A stretch of DNA of 36,050 nt from Chitinivorax sp. B. Lineage in GTDB: Bacteria > Pseudomonadota > Gammaproteobacteria > Burkholderiales > SCOH01. The stretch spans positions 1 to 36,050 of the forward strand of contig NZ_SCOH01000048.1 of the NCBI RefSeq assembly GCF_005503445.1, written 5' to 3'. Within the stretch, counting starts at the first letter, position 1, and every line of letters starts with the position of its first letter. The notes under the pieces are model-generated. The model did no database searches, was not told where the DNA came from, and was given only the letters and a program-made list of their open reading frames with translations. Below, in pieces: positions 1 through 7,836 of this stretch. Made by a program: the position numbers and the translations under genes.

Positions 1-75
1 CCCCCAAGCCCCGTGTCCCCCAAGGCCGGGAAGGGCTTGCCCACCTGAGCTGATCGCGCCAGCAGTCACGCTCAT
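1..75 (-). CDS. 5' end of a T6SS-linked gene (probable effector), cut by the window edge
   Basis: An ATG at 75-73 overlaps the TGA stop of the DUF4123 gene (ATGA junction) and opens a frame that stays open for 25 codons to base 1. The peptide begins MSVTAGAISSGG and is Gly/Ala-rich. The overlap implies translational coupling with the chaperone gene. In vgrG-DUF4123 clusters the next gene is usually the cargo effector, so that is the inferred role. There is too little sequence to assign a family. Confidence 0.5.
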   Translation of the reverse strand, partial: MSVTAGAISSGGQALPGLGGHGAWG

Positions 76-842
76 TCGTCGGGCCCCATCAGCTGGGACA
101 GGCAATAACTTTGCAAGTCTCGTACCTCTTGCAAACCTTGCTGACGTGCTTGGTTGACCCAAGACTCAATCTGTTGAATGGCCAATGCTGGCGAATAAGG
201 TAGCCAGTCAGCCATATCATGTTTGAGTCGTGAGTAAATCAGGTCCGGTATGGCTGTATCCAGCATCTGCCCAAACTGCGCTGAGGTGATAGCCAGACGC
301 TCTTTGGCATATGCAGTTTCATTTCCTCCAGATACGGCCACCCAATTGGCTTCACGATCACGAAACCACCATCGATACAGCGGCCCAAGCATCAACGCGC
401 GCTGGTCAGATGACAAGGCAGCCAACAGGTTCGGCAAGGTCCGTGTATCAGCAAACCGCAACATGTATTCGTCGTGATCTGGCTCGACAGCTACATCGAC
501 ATAACAAGCGAAATGTGCGGCCAACGCCGATAACGAATGACGACTAGCCATCACGCTGAGCATGGGTAAGCCATCTGCCAGTGCAATCAACTTTGCCAAT
601 GTGGGCCACTGGCTGTCGATCGAGTTCAGCGTTATCAGTAAAGGAGACATGTCCGGCGTCGCCCCAGGTACATGGGCCATCAGATTTTGCCAACTATTCG
701 GCAGAGGCTGAATCGCACGCAATACTTGCTCATGGAAAGCATGATCGACCAGCGCATATATCGAGTAAGTCGTCAGATCCAGCTCAGACAAATGTTGGGT
801 CAATACCGCCAAACTATGACTGGGGTTGGGGTCAATATACAT
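72..842 (-). CDS. DUF4123 protein, T6SS effector chaperone/adaptor
   Basis: 256 residues. It carries the DUF4123 pattern: an N-terminal segment around YALVDHAFH, and a middle segment with LRFADTRTLPNLL followed by LMLGPLYRWWFRD, equivalent to the 'fRf.dprvl..ll' block of the family. DUF4123 proteins (Tec/TEC chaperones) bind a cognate effector in the cytoplasm and help load it on VgrG. The position supports this: the start lies 7 bases after the vgrG stop, and the stop overlaps the next ATG. No Shine-Dalgarno sequence is visible (the spacer is pyrimidine-rich), so translation probably depends on coupling to vgrG. The family call is from recognition of the pattern; the cognate effector is inferred. 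Confidence 0.8.
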   Translation of the reverse strand: MYIDPNPSHSLAVLTQHLSELDLTTYSIYALVDHAFHEQVLRAIQPLPNSWQNLMAHVPGATPDMSPLLITLNSIDSQWPTLAKLIALADGLPMLSVMASRHSLSALAAHFACYVDVAVEPDHDEYMLRFADTRTLPNLLAALSSDQRALMLGPLYRWWFRDREANWVAVSGGNETAYAKERLAITSAQFGQMLDTAIPDLIYSRLKHDMADWLPYSPALAIQQIESWVNQARQQGLQEVRDLQSYCLSQLMGPDE

Positions 843-849
843 GGGGAGG

Positions 850-3800
850 TCAGTTTTTCATGGCAAAAGGAGAGCCAGATTCCAAGGCTTTCAGCATACA
901 TTCCTTACATACACTGCCTGGCATTTGCGGTAGGCCCATCGATTCATCTCCTGGCCCAGTATAGTGACGAGAGGCCGCATGAATCTTGATCTCCCCCGGG
1001 CATTGCGCCTGAAACCCACCGTCCAGCGTCAAGCTCGCGCCACCAGCGGTCTGGATCACGATCCGTTTCGGGGCCGCCAGGGTGGTATCCGCGCTGGCAC
1101 TCTCGGCTGTCAGTGCGCCTTTCGCCGCCAGGGTCAGTGTGCTGTCCTGCGCCTGAATCAACAATTCGTCTTCGCCTGTGATCAGGCTCAGGCCGATGCC
1201 CTGATGTAGTTCGCCCTCCACCGTGCCGCCAATCACGCTGATGCTCTGCCCTGCATCCCAGCGTTGCTGCTCTCCCGCTGCATAGCTTTGGTGACGGCCG
1301 CTCAGCCAGCTATGGCTTTCATGCGCGAGATACAGGCTGTCACGGCTGGTGGCAATGAGGCCGCCGCGACTGGCGAGGATCAGGACTGGATCGGTCAGTT
1401 GCGGTGTGGTATCCGGTGCAGTGGCGGCACCGGTGCGTTTGGCCTGGGCATCGCTGAGCGCTTGTTGACTGTCCTGTGCATCCACCATGCCCTGGGCACT
1501 ATGCAATAAGGCAGGTGTCGCCGCACGTTGCGGGTCCAGTTGTGACTGGGCGGTCTGCTTGACGCCAAGCTGTGCACTGTTGCGCAGGCCTTGATGGCGT
1601 CCGCTGATTCGTCCCAAGGTGCTGGCCAATTCATTGGCTTGCTTGAGCAGGGCCAGCGGGCCAGCCAGCTCGCCTGCCGGTTCGTGCTGACGATGGTCAT
1701 GTTGGATGGGATAGGTGCTGACCAGCAGGCCTTGGCCGACACGGACTGCACCATAAGCGTCACTACGCAATTCAATGCCCTGGCCACGGAAACTGCCACG
1801 ATAGTTGTCTGCATAGTGCCGCAGGTGGCCAAAGTTGAGTTGGGAATGGTACTGGGTGCTGGCCAGCTGCACGGACAGTTGCTGGTCGCTATCGTCGAAT
1901 CGCAATTGGTTGTGGCCTTGTTCGTCAAAGCTCTGACTACGCAAGCCCAACAGGCTGCCAGCGTGACGATGGTAGGGCTCGCCACCGGCTGCGCCATGCC
2001 ACACCGGGCTGAGCCCACCCTGCAGATTGCCTTGCCCAGCGATGCGATGATCATGCGCAGACGCAAACGGCTCTGGGGTGGCCGGTGTAAACGGGCTGGC
2101 TTGACTCAATGTCCGACTGGCCGGACTGTAGCTGGCATCCCCCTCCCCCTGTCCGTTATAAGTGCCCCCCAAGACCACCGGGCAGTCCAAGTCACCTTGC
2201 TGGAAGTGGACCCATACTTCTTGCCCGATGCGGGGGATAAATTGCATGCCCCGGCCAGCGCCAGCATGACGTTGCAACACTCGCAGCCAGCAGCTCAGCT
2301 TATCATCAGCGGTGTGCCCTTGCTGCCAGTGAAAACGGACGCGAATGCGCCCTAGCTTGTCTGTCCAAACGGCCTGATTGTTTGAAGCGGTCATGGCACC
2401 CTGCGGGCCGACCACGATGGCGCTGAGTGCGCTGGGCAGAATCGGCCTGGCTACCCGCTGGGGGCGCCACGGCTGAGTCAATGCCAGTAGTTGTGCGGCC
2501 AGCGCAAAGCCTTGTTGTTGCGCTTGCTGCATCAAATTGGCCGTATCGCCTGTGGGGGGCGGCTGGTGCGCCAATCCCAGGTCTTGCAGTTGGCAGGACA
2601 AATCGTTGATTGGGGTGGGCGGAACGGACGCCGTGTCGGTATCGCCGTTTCTCGCTGCGTTCGAAACCGACACGTCGTCGCTCGCCCAAGGAAGGGGTAT
2701 CTCACCCAGCATTCGATCCAACAAGTCTTGCCCGGCTTTCGGCAGGTTATTGCGACCAGCCAATTGCAACCGGCAGATCAGATATTGCGGGTCGATGTCA
2801 TCCTGTTTCAGCAAATGCTGCAGACTATGGCGGGTATGCTCAGTTAACCGGAACCAGGTACCAGGCCGGAAACTGCGCACGCTGCCCAGCGCGTCCAACA
2901 AATGACTGTGTGCCTGCTGAGCCTCCTGAATAAATCGGGCTTGAGTCTGGGCGGCATCCGATGAAGCCAATTGATTCGACGCCAAGGGGAAATACTGCTC
3001 TCCAGGCCAGCCTTGATCATGACTGCTACCGCTGTTGCTGTATTTGCCAGCATCACGCCAGCTTTGTACTTGTGTTTCTGCAGGCAACAAGGCATGGTGA
3101 GTCTGCGTCAATGCAGTCAGCGTGTCCTGCTCTTCCTGACTGCTGCTGGTATGGTAACGCACCCCTTGACCGCCCAGGCTATGCTGGCTTGTCCAGTCTT
3201 CGGGTAGCAGGTGCGAATGTGCGAACAACACCAAACGATGGTGACAAGCCTCGGTCAACGTATCAGCGATATCCTGTTCGTTTTCCTCGATGCGGAATGC
3301 CACGCCCGTTTCGCTCAGCAGCCGTCGTACAAATTGATAATCCGTTTCCCGATATTGCACGCGATAGCCATGCTCAACAAGCCACGGCGCCCATCCGTCC
3401 AGCTCCGTAACACGCCAATCCACCTTCGGCGCATAGGCTGCCAACACTTCTTCAACAATGGCTTGTACGCTTTTGTTTTGAAACACTCGGCTTTGTTGGG
3501 TTTGATGTGCAAACCACACCCCCGGCACCACTGTCAGGCGGTAGCGTGTCAATCCACCATCGGCTCCGACAAACGCAGTCTGCGCAATATAACCACTACG
3601 TCGCTGTCGACTGCCATCCGGCATGCTGATCAGCAACCGTACCTGCAAATTCGCCAACGCTGCCAGGTCTAAATGGGCATCGGTCGACAAGCAAAGCAGC
3701 TCATAAACCGGCAATGCATCCAGTGCCTCGACACCTCGAAAGGCTTCAAGCAGCAAGGTGGCACTATCGATTCCTTCGATATCCAGGTCATACAACCGTG

Positions 3801-3891
3801 TTTCCGATTGAATCAGCGCTGTTTGGCCCAATAGATTGGACAACGCATCCAGTACTTTGGATGCGCGATCATGGATGAGTTGTGAAAGCAT
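850..3891 (-). CDS. vgrG: Type VI secretion system spike protein VgrG
   Basis: 1013 residues. Domain order: gp27-like N-terminal region (about 1-400, with YRETDYQFVRRLLSETGV and FRIEE), the OB-fold gp5-like block (about 480-590, with DKLGRIRVRFHWQ and IPRIGQEVWVHFQQGDLDCPVV followed by GGTYNG), and a long C-terminal beta-helical region with a DUF2345-type segment (about 800-960, with LILASRGGLIATS and IVIQTAGGASLTLDGG). VgrG forms the trimeric puncturing tip of the T6SS tube. The gene sits 21 bases after the upstream membrane protein gene and 7 bases before the DUF4123 chaperone. The last 40 residues carry a CKEC motif after the DUF2345 end; this short tail may be the docking site for chaperone or effector (inference). 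There is no enzymatic C-terminal fusion, so it is a cargo-type rather than an 'evolved' VgrG. Confidence 0.96.
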   Translation of the reverse strand: MLSQLIHDRASKVLDALSNLLGQTALIQSETRLYDLDIEGIDSATLLLEAFRGVEALDALPVYELLCLSTDAHLDLAALANLQVRLLISMPDGSRQRRSGYIAQTAFVGADGGLTRYRLTVVPGVWFAHQTQQSRVFQNKSVQAIVEEVLAAYAPKVDWRVTELDGWAPWLVEHGYRVQYRETDYQFVRRLLSETGVAFRIEENEQDIADTLTEACHHRLVLFAHSHLLPEDWTSQHSLGGQGVRYHTSSSQEEQDTLTALTQTHHALLPAETQVQSWRDAGKYSNSGSSHDQGWPGEQYFPLASNQLASSDAAQTQARFIQEAQQAHSHLLDALGSVRSFRPGTWFRLTEHTRHSLQHLLKQDDIDPQYLICRLQLAGRNNLPKAGQDLLDRMLGEIPLPWASDDVSVSNAARNGDTDTASVPPTPINDLSCQLQDLGLAHQPPPTGDTANLMQQAQQQGFALAAQLLALTQPWRPQRVARPILPSALSAIVVGPQGAMTASNNQAVWTDKLGRIRVRFHWQQGHTADDKLSCWLRVLQRHAGAGRGMQFIPRIGQEVWVHFQQGDLDCPVVLGGTYNGQGEGDASYSPASRTLSQASPFTPATPEPFASAHDHRIAGQGNLQGGLSPVWHGAAGGEPYHRHAGSLLGLRSQSFDEQGHNQLRFDDSDQQLSVQLASTQYHSQLNFGHLRHYADNYRGSFRGQGIELRSDAYGAVRVGQGLLVSTYPIQHDHRQHEPAGELAGPLALLKQANELASTLGRISGRHQGLRNSAQLGVKQTAQSQLDPQRAATPALLHSAQGMVDAQDSQQALSDAQAKRTGAATAPDTTPQLTDPVLILASRGGLIATSRDSLYLAHESHSWLSGRHQSYAAGEQQRWDAGQSISVIGGTVEGELHQGIGLSLITGEDELLIQAQDSTLTLAAKGALTAESASADTTLAAPKRIVIQTAGGASLTLDGGFQAQCPGEIKIHAASRHYTGPGDESMGLPQMPGSVCKECMLKALESGSPFAMKN

Positions 3892-3912
3892 GATGGGGTC
3901 AACTTGATAGGG

Positions 3913-4719
3913 TCATTCGCGAGGTTTGCTGCCAGGCGTTTGCTTTTCAGACTTTTTGATATGAGATAGCACCGCGTCGCGTATCACATCCGCGTCACCA
4001 CTTTTTCCTATTTTTCCTTGCTTACCGGTTGCAGCCTGGGGGGTCTTTTTCGGTATGGGTTTAGCAGAAGGCTTCACCTGTTTCGCCGCCGACTTAGGCT
4101 TGACATTACTTGGCCTGTACTTGGATGCCGCTGCCGCATCAGGCTTGGCAGTGCCAGGCGACTTAGCGCCTGATGACACCGCAGATTTACCTGACACGAC
4201 TGCAGCGGCAGCCGTCGCGGTCGCAGCCGCTGCAGTAGCTGGACTGGGAGAAAAAACGCTGGTCAATTCATCTTCCGGCTGAGATGCCGGCTGATCCTTG
4301 GCGGACAATACACTTTCCAGCCTTGCCGTCGGATCCGTGACAATCGGTACATGCTCCGCCCCTTCGCCCTGCACAGGAACAGCAGGCGCGGCAATCACTG
4401 GCTGTACAGGTACTACCGGAACCGTTGGTGCAACTGGTTCACCAGCCGGTGCAGATATCGAAACCGCTGCAGACTGATGATCTTCGGCCAACGCCATCCA
4501 AGCGACCCAACCACCAAAACCCAAAGTGGCAGCACCCGCACCGGCCAGCCAATACATCGGTTTGAAACCAAACTGTTTTTTGGACGAAGCAGGCTTACGC
4601 TTGGGCACCCCTTGCACGGTAGCTGCGTCAAGCACACTGAATGAATCGGGCACTGCCTTCGAATCCGCTTGGAATAAGGAGGGCCGATTGGACGAGGTCG
4701 AGGAATTCGGTTTTGTCAT
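3913..4719 (-). CDS. Single-pass membrane protein with Ala/Pro/Lys-rich tail, T6SS-linked, function unknown
   Basis: 268 residues from the ATG at 4719-4717. A longer open frame reaches further upstream, but that extension is Cys/His-rich, unlike the body, and would run through the promoter region, so I chose the internal ATG. Layout: a polar, Ser-rich cytoplasmic segment (1-54), one transmembrane helix (about 56-78, YWLAGAGAATLGFGGW), then a low-complexity periplasmic region rich in Pro, Val and Ala followed by a Lys/Ala/Pro-rich C-terminus ending HIKKSEKQ...KPRE. No catalytic motif is visible. It is the first gene of the vgrG operon, so a role as an envelope accessory of the secretion machine is plausible, but I do not recognise the family. 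A TonB- or SPOR-like spacer protein is an alternative. Confidence 0.75.
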   Translation of the reverse strand: MTKPNSSTSSNRPSLFQADSKAVPDSFSVLDAATVQGVPKRKPASSKKQFGFKPMYWLAGAGAATLGFGGWVAWMALAEDHQSAAVSISAPAGEPVAPTVPVVPVQPVIAAPAVPVQGEGAEHVPIVTDPTARLESVLSAKDQPASQPEDELTSVFSPSPATAAAATATAAAAVVSGKSAVSSGAKSPGTAKPDAAAASKYRPSNVKPKSAAKQVKPSAKPIPKKTPQAATGKQGKIGKSGDADVIRDAVLSHIKKSEKQTPGSKPRE

Positions 4720-4746
4720 TGCAAATACATGATAGCGTAGAATTGC

Positions 4747-4775
4747 ATGATAATGGTATACTTTGCCGCACGCAA
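4747..4775 (-). promoter_or_regulatory. Putative sigma-70 promoter of the leftward vgrG operon
   Basis: On the minus strand TTGCGT (4775-4770) and TATCAT (4752-4747) are separated by exactly 17 bases. This places the transcription start near 4740, about 20 bases before the ATG at 4719. The -10 matches the consensus at 5 of 6 bases, the -35 only at 3 of 6. The element overlaps the rightward -10 at 4754-4762, so the two operons may compete for polymerase. Confidence 0.35.
4754..4762 (+). promoter_or_regulatory. Putative extended -10 element of the rightward T6SS operon
   Basis: TGGTATACT fits an extended -10 (TGn then TATACT). No good -35 hexamer stands 17 bases upstream, as is common for extended -10 promoters. 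It would give a leader of about 130 bases before the GTG at 4901. The rest of the divergent interval (4720-4900) shows no other clear signal. Confidence 0.3.
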
Positions 4776-4900
4776 AAAATGTCTTCAGCCAGATGTATTG
4801 GCGCTGGCTCAGCCCTCCAGACGCGTTACACAGAGAAGACGTGACATCTCGGCAACATCCAATAAAATTCAATTTGTGAATATAAATTTAGCCTGACAAC

Positions 4901-5767
4901 GTGAGCGACGGATTCGTAATTGCATTGGTATTGCTGTATGCCCTGCTTGCCATTGGCGCAGGCGCCATATTTGTCTTTCCGTCGATACGCGCCAGACTCT
5001 TGCAAAAGCTGGCCGCCATTCCCGGGCGAATCAACCATGTCAAGCCAATTGCCGTGGGCCCGTGGCAACGCTGCCAGCAAGCGGCGGCCGCTGCAATCGT
5101 CGCCATACAGCAAGGACGTTGGCTTGCCGCAGCCGCCGCACTGATCATTATCACCCCTGTCGTCCTGGTCTTGCTGTTGCGTCTGCAGTCAGGCCCTGCA
5201 TCCTATTATGACGAAACAGTGACTGACCCGAACCAGACTGTTGCCATGCTGTTACGAGGCGAGCAATTGGTTCCGCCACCGCCCCTCCCGCCCGAAGCAT
5301 TCATGACACGTGAAGTGGAACTGATCCAGCGAGTACTAGTCTCTGCAAGCCGGGACTGGAACTTGTTTGATTTCGACTTCCAACAACGATTGTTGCTCGC
5401 ATTCCGTCTGATGGAAGAACGCCATGGTTACAAAATGGTATTGCTGGAAGGTTACCGTAGTCCGGAACGACAAAACACCTTGGCTACAATGGGTAGCAGT
5501 GTCACCAATGCTGCCGCATATCAAAGCTACCATCAATATGGTTTGGCCGCTGACTGCGCGTTCCTCCGTGATGGAAAGGTTGTGATTTCCGAACGCGATC
5601 CATGGGCGATGCGTGGCTACCAATTATATGGCGAAGTAGCGGAATCACTGGGACTGACCTGGGGTGGTCGCTGGAAAATGATGGACTTGGGTCATGTGGA
5701 GTACCGAAAACCAGGCTTCAAGAAAGGCAAACCGCCGGAAGCCACACCCGCCCCCACCCCACAATGA
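4901..5767 (+). CDS. Membrane-anchored M15-family peptidase, TagX-like peptidoglycan hydrolase
   Basis: 288 residues with a GTG start. Two hydrophobic segments (about 5-27 and 72-97) are followed by a periplasmic M15/VanY-type domain. The zinc motif SxHxxGxAxD is complete (S209, H211, G214, D218), and the second metal site is GHVEY with H265; E267 lies in the same motif. Length and layout match TagX, the inner-membrane-anchored L,D-endopeptidase of Acinetobacter T6SS that opens peptidoglycan for assembly of the apparatus. It lies 28 bases before the PAAR gene. Role by family and context: local cell-wall remodelling for T6SS biogenesis. The C-terminus ends in a Lys/Pro-rich tail. An effector function is less likely because of the membrane anchor. 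Confidence 0.85.
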   Translation: MSDGFVIALVLLYALLAIGAGAIFVFPSIRARLLQKLAAIPGRINHVKPIAVGPWQRCQQAAAAAIVAIQQGRWLAAAAALIIITPVVLVLLLRLQSGPASYYDETVTDPNQTVAMLLRGEQLVPPPPLPPEAFMTREVELIQRVLVSASRDWNLFDFDFQQRLLLAFRLMEERHGYKMVLLEGYRSPERQNTLATMGSSVTNAAAYQSYHQYGLAADCAFLRDGKVVISERDPWAMRGYQLYGEVAESLGLTWGGRWKMMDLGHVEYRKPGFKKGKPPEATPAPTPQ

Positions 5768-5795
5768 ATTCACATTACGCAATGGCAGGATAAGC

Positions 5796-6068
5796 ATGGG
5801 AAAACCATTCATTCTTCTCGGCGACTCGACCGATCATGGCGGCAAGGTACTGGAGGGCTCCCCCTACTCCGACATCAACGGCATTCCCATCGCCCGCGTG
5901 GGCGACAAGGTCAGTTGCCCAATTCCTGGTCATGGCACCACAGTCATTGCCACAGGCGACCCCACCTGTTTAATAGATGGCAAGCCTGCCGCCCGTCACG
6001 GTGACAAAACCGCGTGTGGCGCCACCTTGCTCGCCTCGCAGCAACTGGTTGCTGACAAAGCCGGATAA
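5796..6068 (+). CDS. PAAR-domain spike tip protein
   Basis: 90 residues from the ATG at 5796, preceded by GCAGGA at 5785-5790. An open frame extends upstream into the peptidase gene, but the body only matches the family from this ATG. The whole protein is one PAAR repeat domain: GDSTDHGGKVLEGSP, then ARVGDKVSCPIPGHG, then GDPTCLIDGKPAARHGDKTACGA. PAAR proteins cap the VgrG trimer with a sharp tip. There is no C-terminal toxin extension, so it is a structural or adaptor PAAR. A 198-base gap separates it from the next gene; I see no terminator there. Confidence 0.93.
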   Translation: MGKPFILLGDSTDHGGKVLEGSPYSDINGIPIARVGDKVSCPIPGHGTTVIATGDPTCLIDGKPAARHGDKTACGATLLASQQLVADKAG

Positions 6069-6266
6069 TCCAGCCTGCAAGCCAAAGTTTAGGCAACTAT
6101 GATAGGTCTACGATCGACCGGAACAGAGGCCGTTAAGGTGGTGAACCATCTGGCGGGAGAAATGATATTTTCCCCAGTCTCGCCTCGTGCAATGCATTCT
6201 TAACTCAAATGCCTTGCCAACTGGCTGATCAACGTAGTTTATTTATTTTTCACACATGACAGACGT

Positions 6267-7721
6267 ATGACAAGCAAGTGGAAATGGGCACTATTCAGCG
6301 TAGCAGGCATCATCCTTAGCTGGATGATTGCCTTTGCCATATGGCAACAGGCCCAGCGACCGGTCAGCATTACCGAATTGCTACTTTTTGGCGCGTTGAT
6401 TCCGGTGCTGGCAGGTACTGGCATTTGGATGCTGGGTCGTCACCTGTCGAATAGTGCAAGCACTCCAACCGACACATCGGTGACGTCGTTTGATACAACA
6501 TCGCCTAACCCGGCCAAGGCCATGCCAGAAACAACACAACAGCAGCCTATTTACATATTGGACAGCAGCTTGATCTGCCTCGGCGGACGAGACCTCGATG
6601 GCGTCCGGGATCACGCACAGCAGCACCCGTTGCCAGATTTGGATCCTGAATTGACGGATGAAGATGGTTACCCGATCCGTAGCTATCGTGCTGACGTGGA
6701 TATCCCGCCAAATTTGGCGACCCCACCCAATCAGAGCGATCAAGACCACCATGAAGCGCGCACAGCCAGAATGCGTGCCCTGCTGGGTCAAGCATTGGAA
6801 TCATTGCAAGATACCACCGCTGCGTTAGCTGCACAGGCTACTGCATCCAGTCCATCCAACCCTTCAAGCTCCCCACAATCGGCCCAGATGCACCCGGGAT
6901 GGCACGGCACGACAGTCACCGACACCCTATCCACACCACAGTCCAGCCCATCGATCTCAATCAGCATTCGCCTTTTTCTGGGTACAGCGAACCTGTCTGC
7001 AGCCACGCCTTTGCTTTCGGACATTCGCAATTGGCTTGGCACATTCCCAGGCGGTGAGCATTGTGAGGTCAAATTGACTCAGTGTGATCATGCAGGTCAC
7101 TTACCACAAGATCTGGCTACATTTGCAAACCGCGCCAGCACAGAATCCCATGGCCAAGTCATGATCGCATTGGCAGCCCATTCCGACCTTGATCAGACAA
7201 TCATCGAAAGCTGGCAGCAGAAAGGCTGGCTGGGCGGTCGTCAAGGTGGTAAGGTGCCGGGCGAGGTAGCATGCGGGCTAATATTCGCCAACCATAAAGA
7301 TTGCGTTCCAGAGCAAGTCGCCAGCGCTCAGTTCGATTCGATTCAATCGCTTGTACGCCAGAAACCTGCCAACGCCAGCGGCAGAATCGACACACTGGAA
7401 ATGGCAAACCTGTTGCGCAGCACCAACACAGTCAGCCCATTCAGTGCAACGACTGACCAGCAGGTATGGGTAGACTCGGAAGCATTGTCAAGTGGGGCGG
7501 CAGAATTGGGTCAATGGTGGCTGGAGTCATTTCCGGATACACCTGACACGCAGCTGATTCGCCTCGGCAGTGCTTGGGGGCCCTGCGGTACCGCTGGCCA
7601 ACTGGCACTCATGGTCGCTACAGCCCAGGCCACAGCCGCAAGCGCCCAGCCGCAACTGGCGGTCATGGCAGCCGACCCGATTTACCGTAGTATGTGCCTG
7701 ATGCGTCCTGTAGCGGCATAA
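6267..7721 (+). CDS. Two-TM T6SS-associated protein with a thiolase/ketosynthase-like C-terminal half
   Basis: 484 residues. Two N-terminal membrane helices (about 6-26 and 36-57) are followed by a Pro/Ser/Gln-rich linker to about residue 230 and a folded C-terminal part. In that part I see a block resembling the ketosynthase 'G.VPGEGAA' loop (GKVPGEVACGLIF, about 329-341) and a late block GSAWGPCGTAGQLALMVATAQA (about 434-455) resembling the 'G..GaAgG.aal..a' loop near the end of thiolase-fold enzymes. The usual DTAC-type active-site cysteine region is not evident, so it is probably not an active condensing enzyme. It lies in the operon before tssM (115 bases from its internal ATG). The start has no good ribosome site and overlaps a four-codon ATG frame at 6255. 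The fold call is my inference; the gene is otherwise unrecognised. Confidence 0.8.
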   Translation: MTSKWKWALFSVAGIILSWMIAFAIWQQAQRPVSITELLLFGALIPVLAGTGIWMLGRHLSNSASTPTDTSVTSFDTTSPNPAKAMPETTQQQPIYILDSSLICLGGRDLDGVRDHAQQHPLPDLDPELTDEDGYPIRSYRADVDIPPNLATPPNQSDQDHHEARTARMRALLGQALESLQDTTAALAAQATASSPSNPSSSPQSAQMHPGWHGTTVTDTLSTPQSSPSISISIRLFLGTANLSAATPLLSDIRNWLGTFPGGEHCEVKLTQCDHAGHLPQDLATFANRASTESHGQVMIALAAHSDLDQTIIESWQQKGWLGGRQGGKVPGEVACGLIFANHKDCVPEQVASAQFDSIQSLVRQKPANASGRIDTLEMANLLRSTNTVSPFSATTDQQVWVDSEALSSGAAELGQWWLESFPDTPDTQLIRLGSAWGPCGTAGQLALMVATAQATAASAQPQLAVMAADPIYRSMCLMRPVAA

Positions 7722-7836
7722 AAGGCACCCAGTAAGCCAGATGGCCTATTAGCCAACGGCAAATTCAACCGATCGATCTGCATAGGCCGCAGATCTTGCA
7801 ATGTTCAGAATAATCGTTATCGATGGATTTGGATTG

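Noticed and set aside
1395-2066. Long alternative frame on the same strand inside vgrG, 223 codons
   Set aside because: It lies wholly within the well-supported VgrG frame and has an implausible composition with scattered Cys, Trp and Ser.
1591-2355. 254-codon frame opposite vgrG
   Set aside because: Antisense shadow of a conserved gene in GC-rich sequence; no ribosome site and no recognisable family.
4720-4872. Upstream extension of the membrane protein at 3913-4719
   Set aside because: The extra 51 residues are Cys/His-rich, unlike the body, and would pass through the divergent promoter region.
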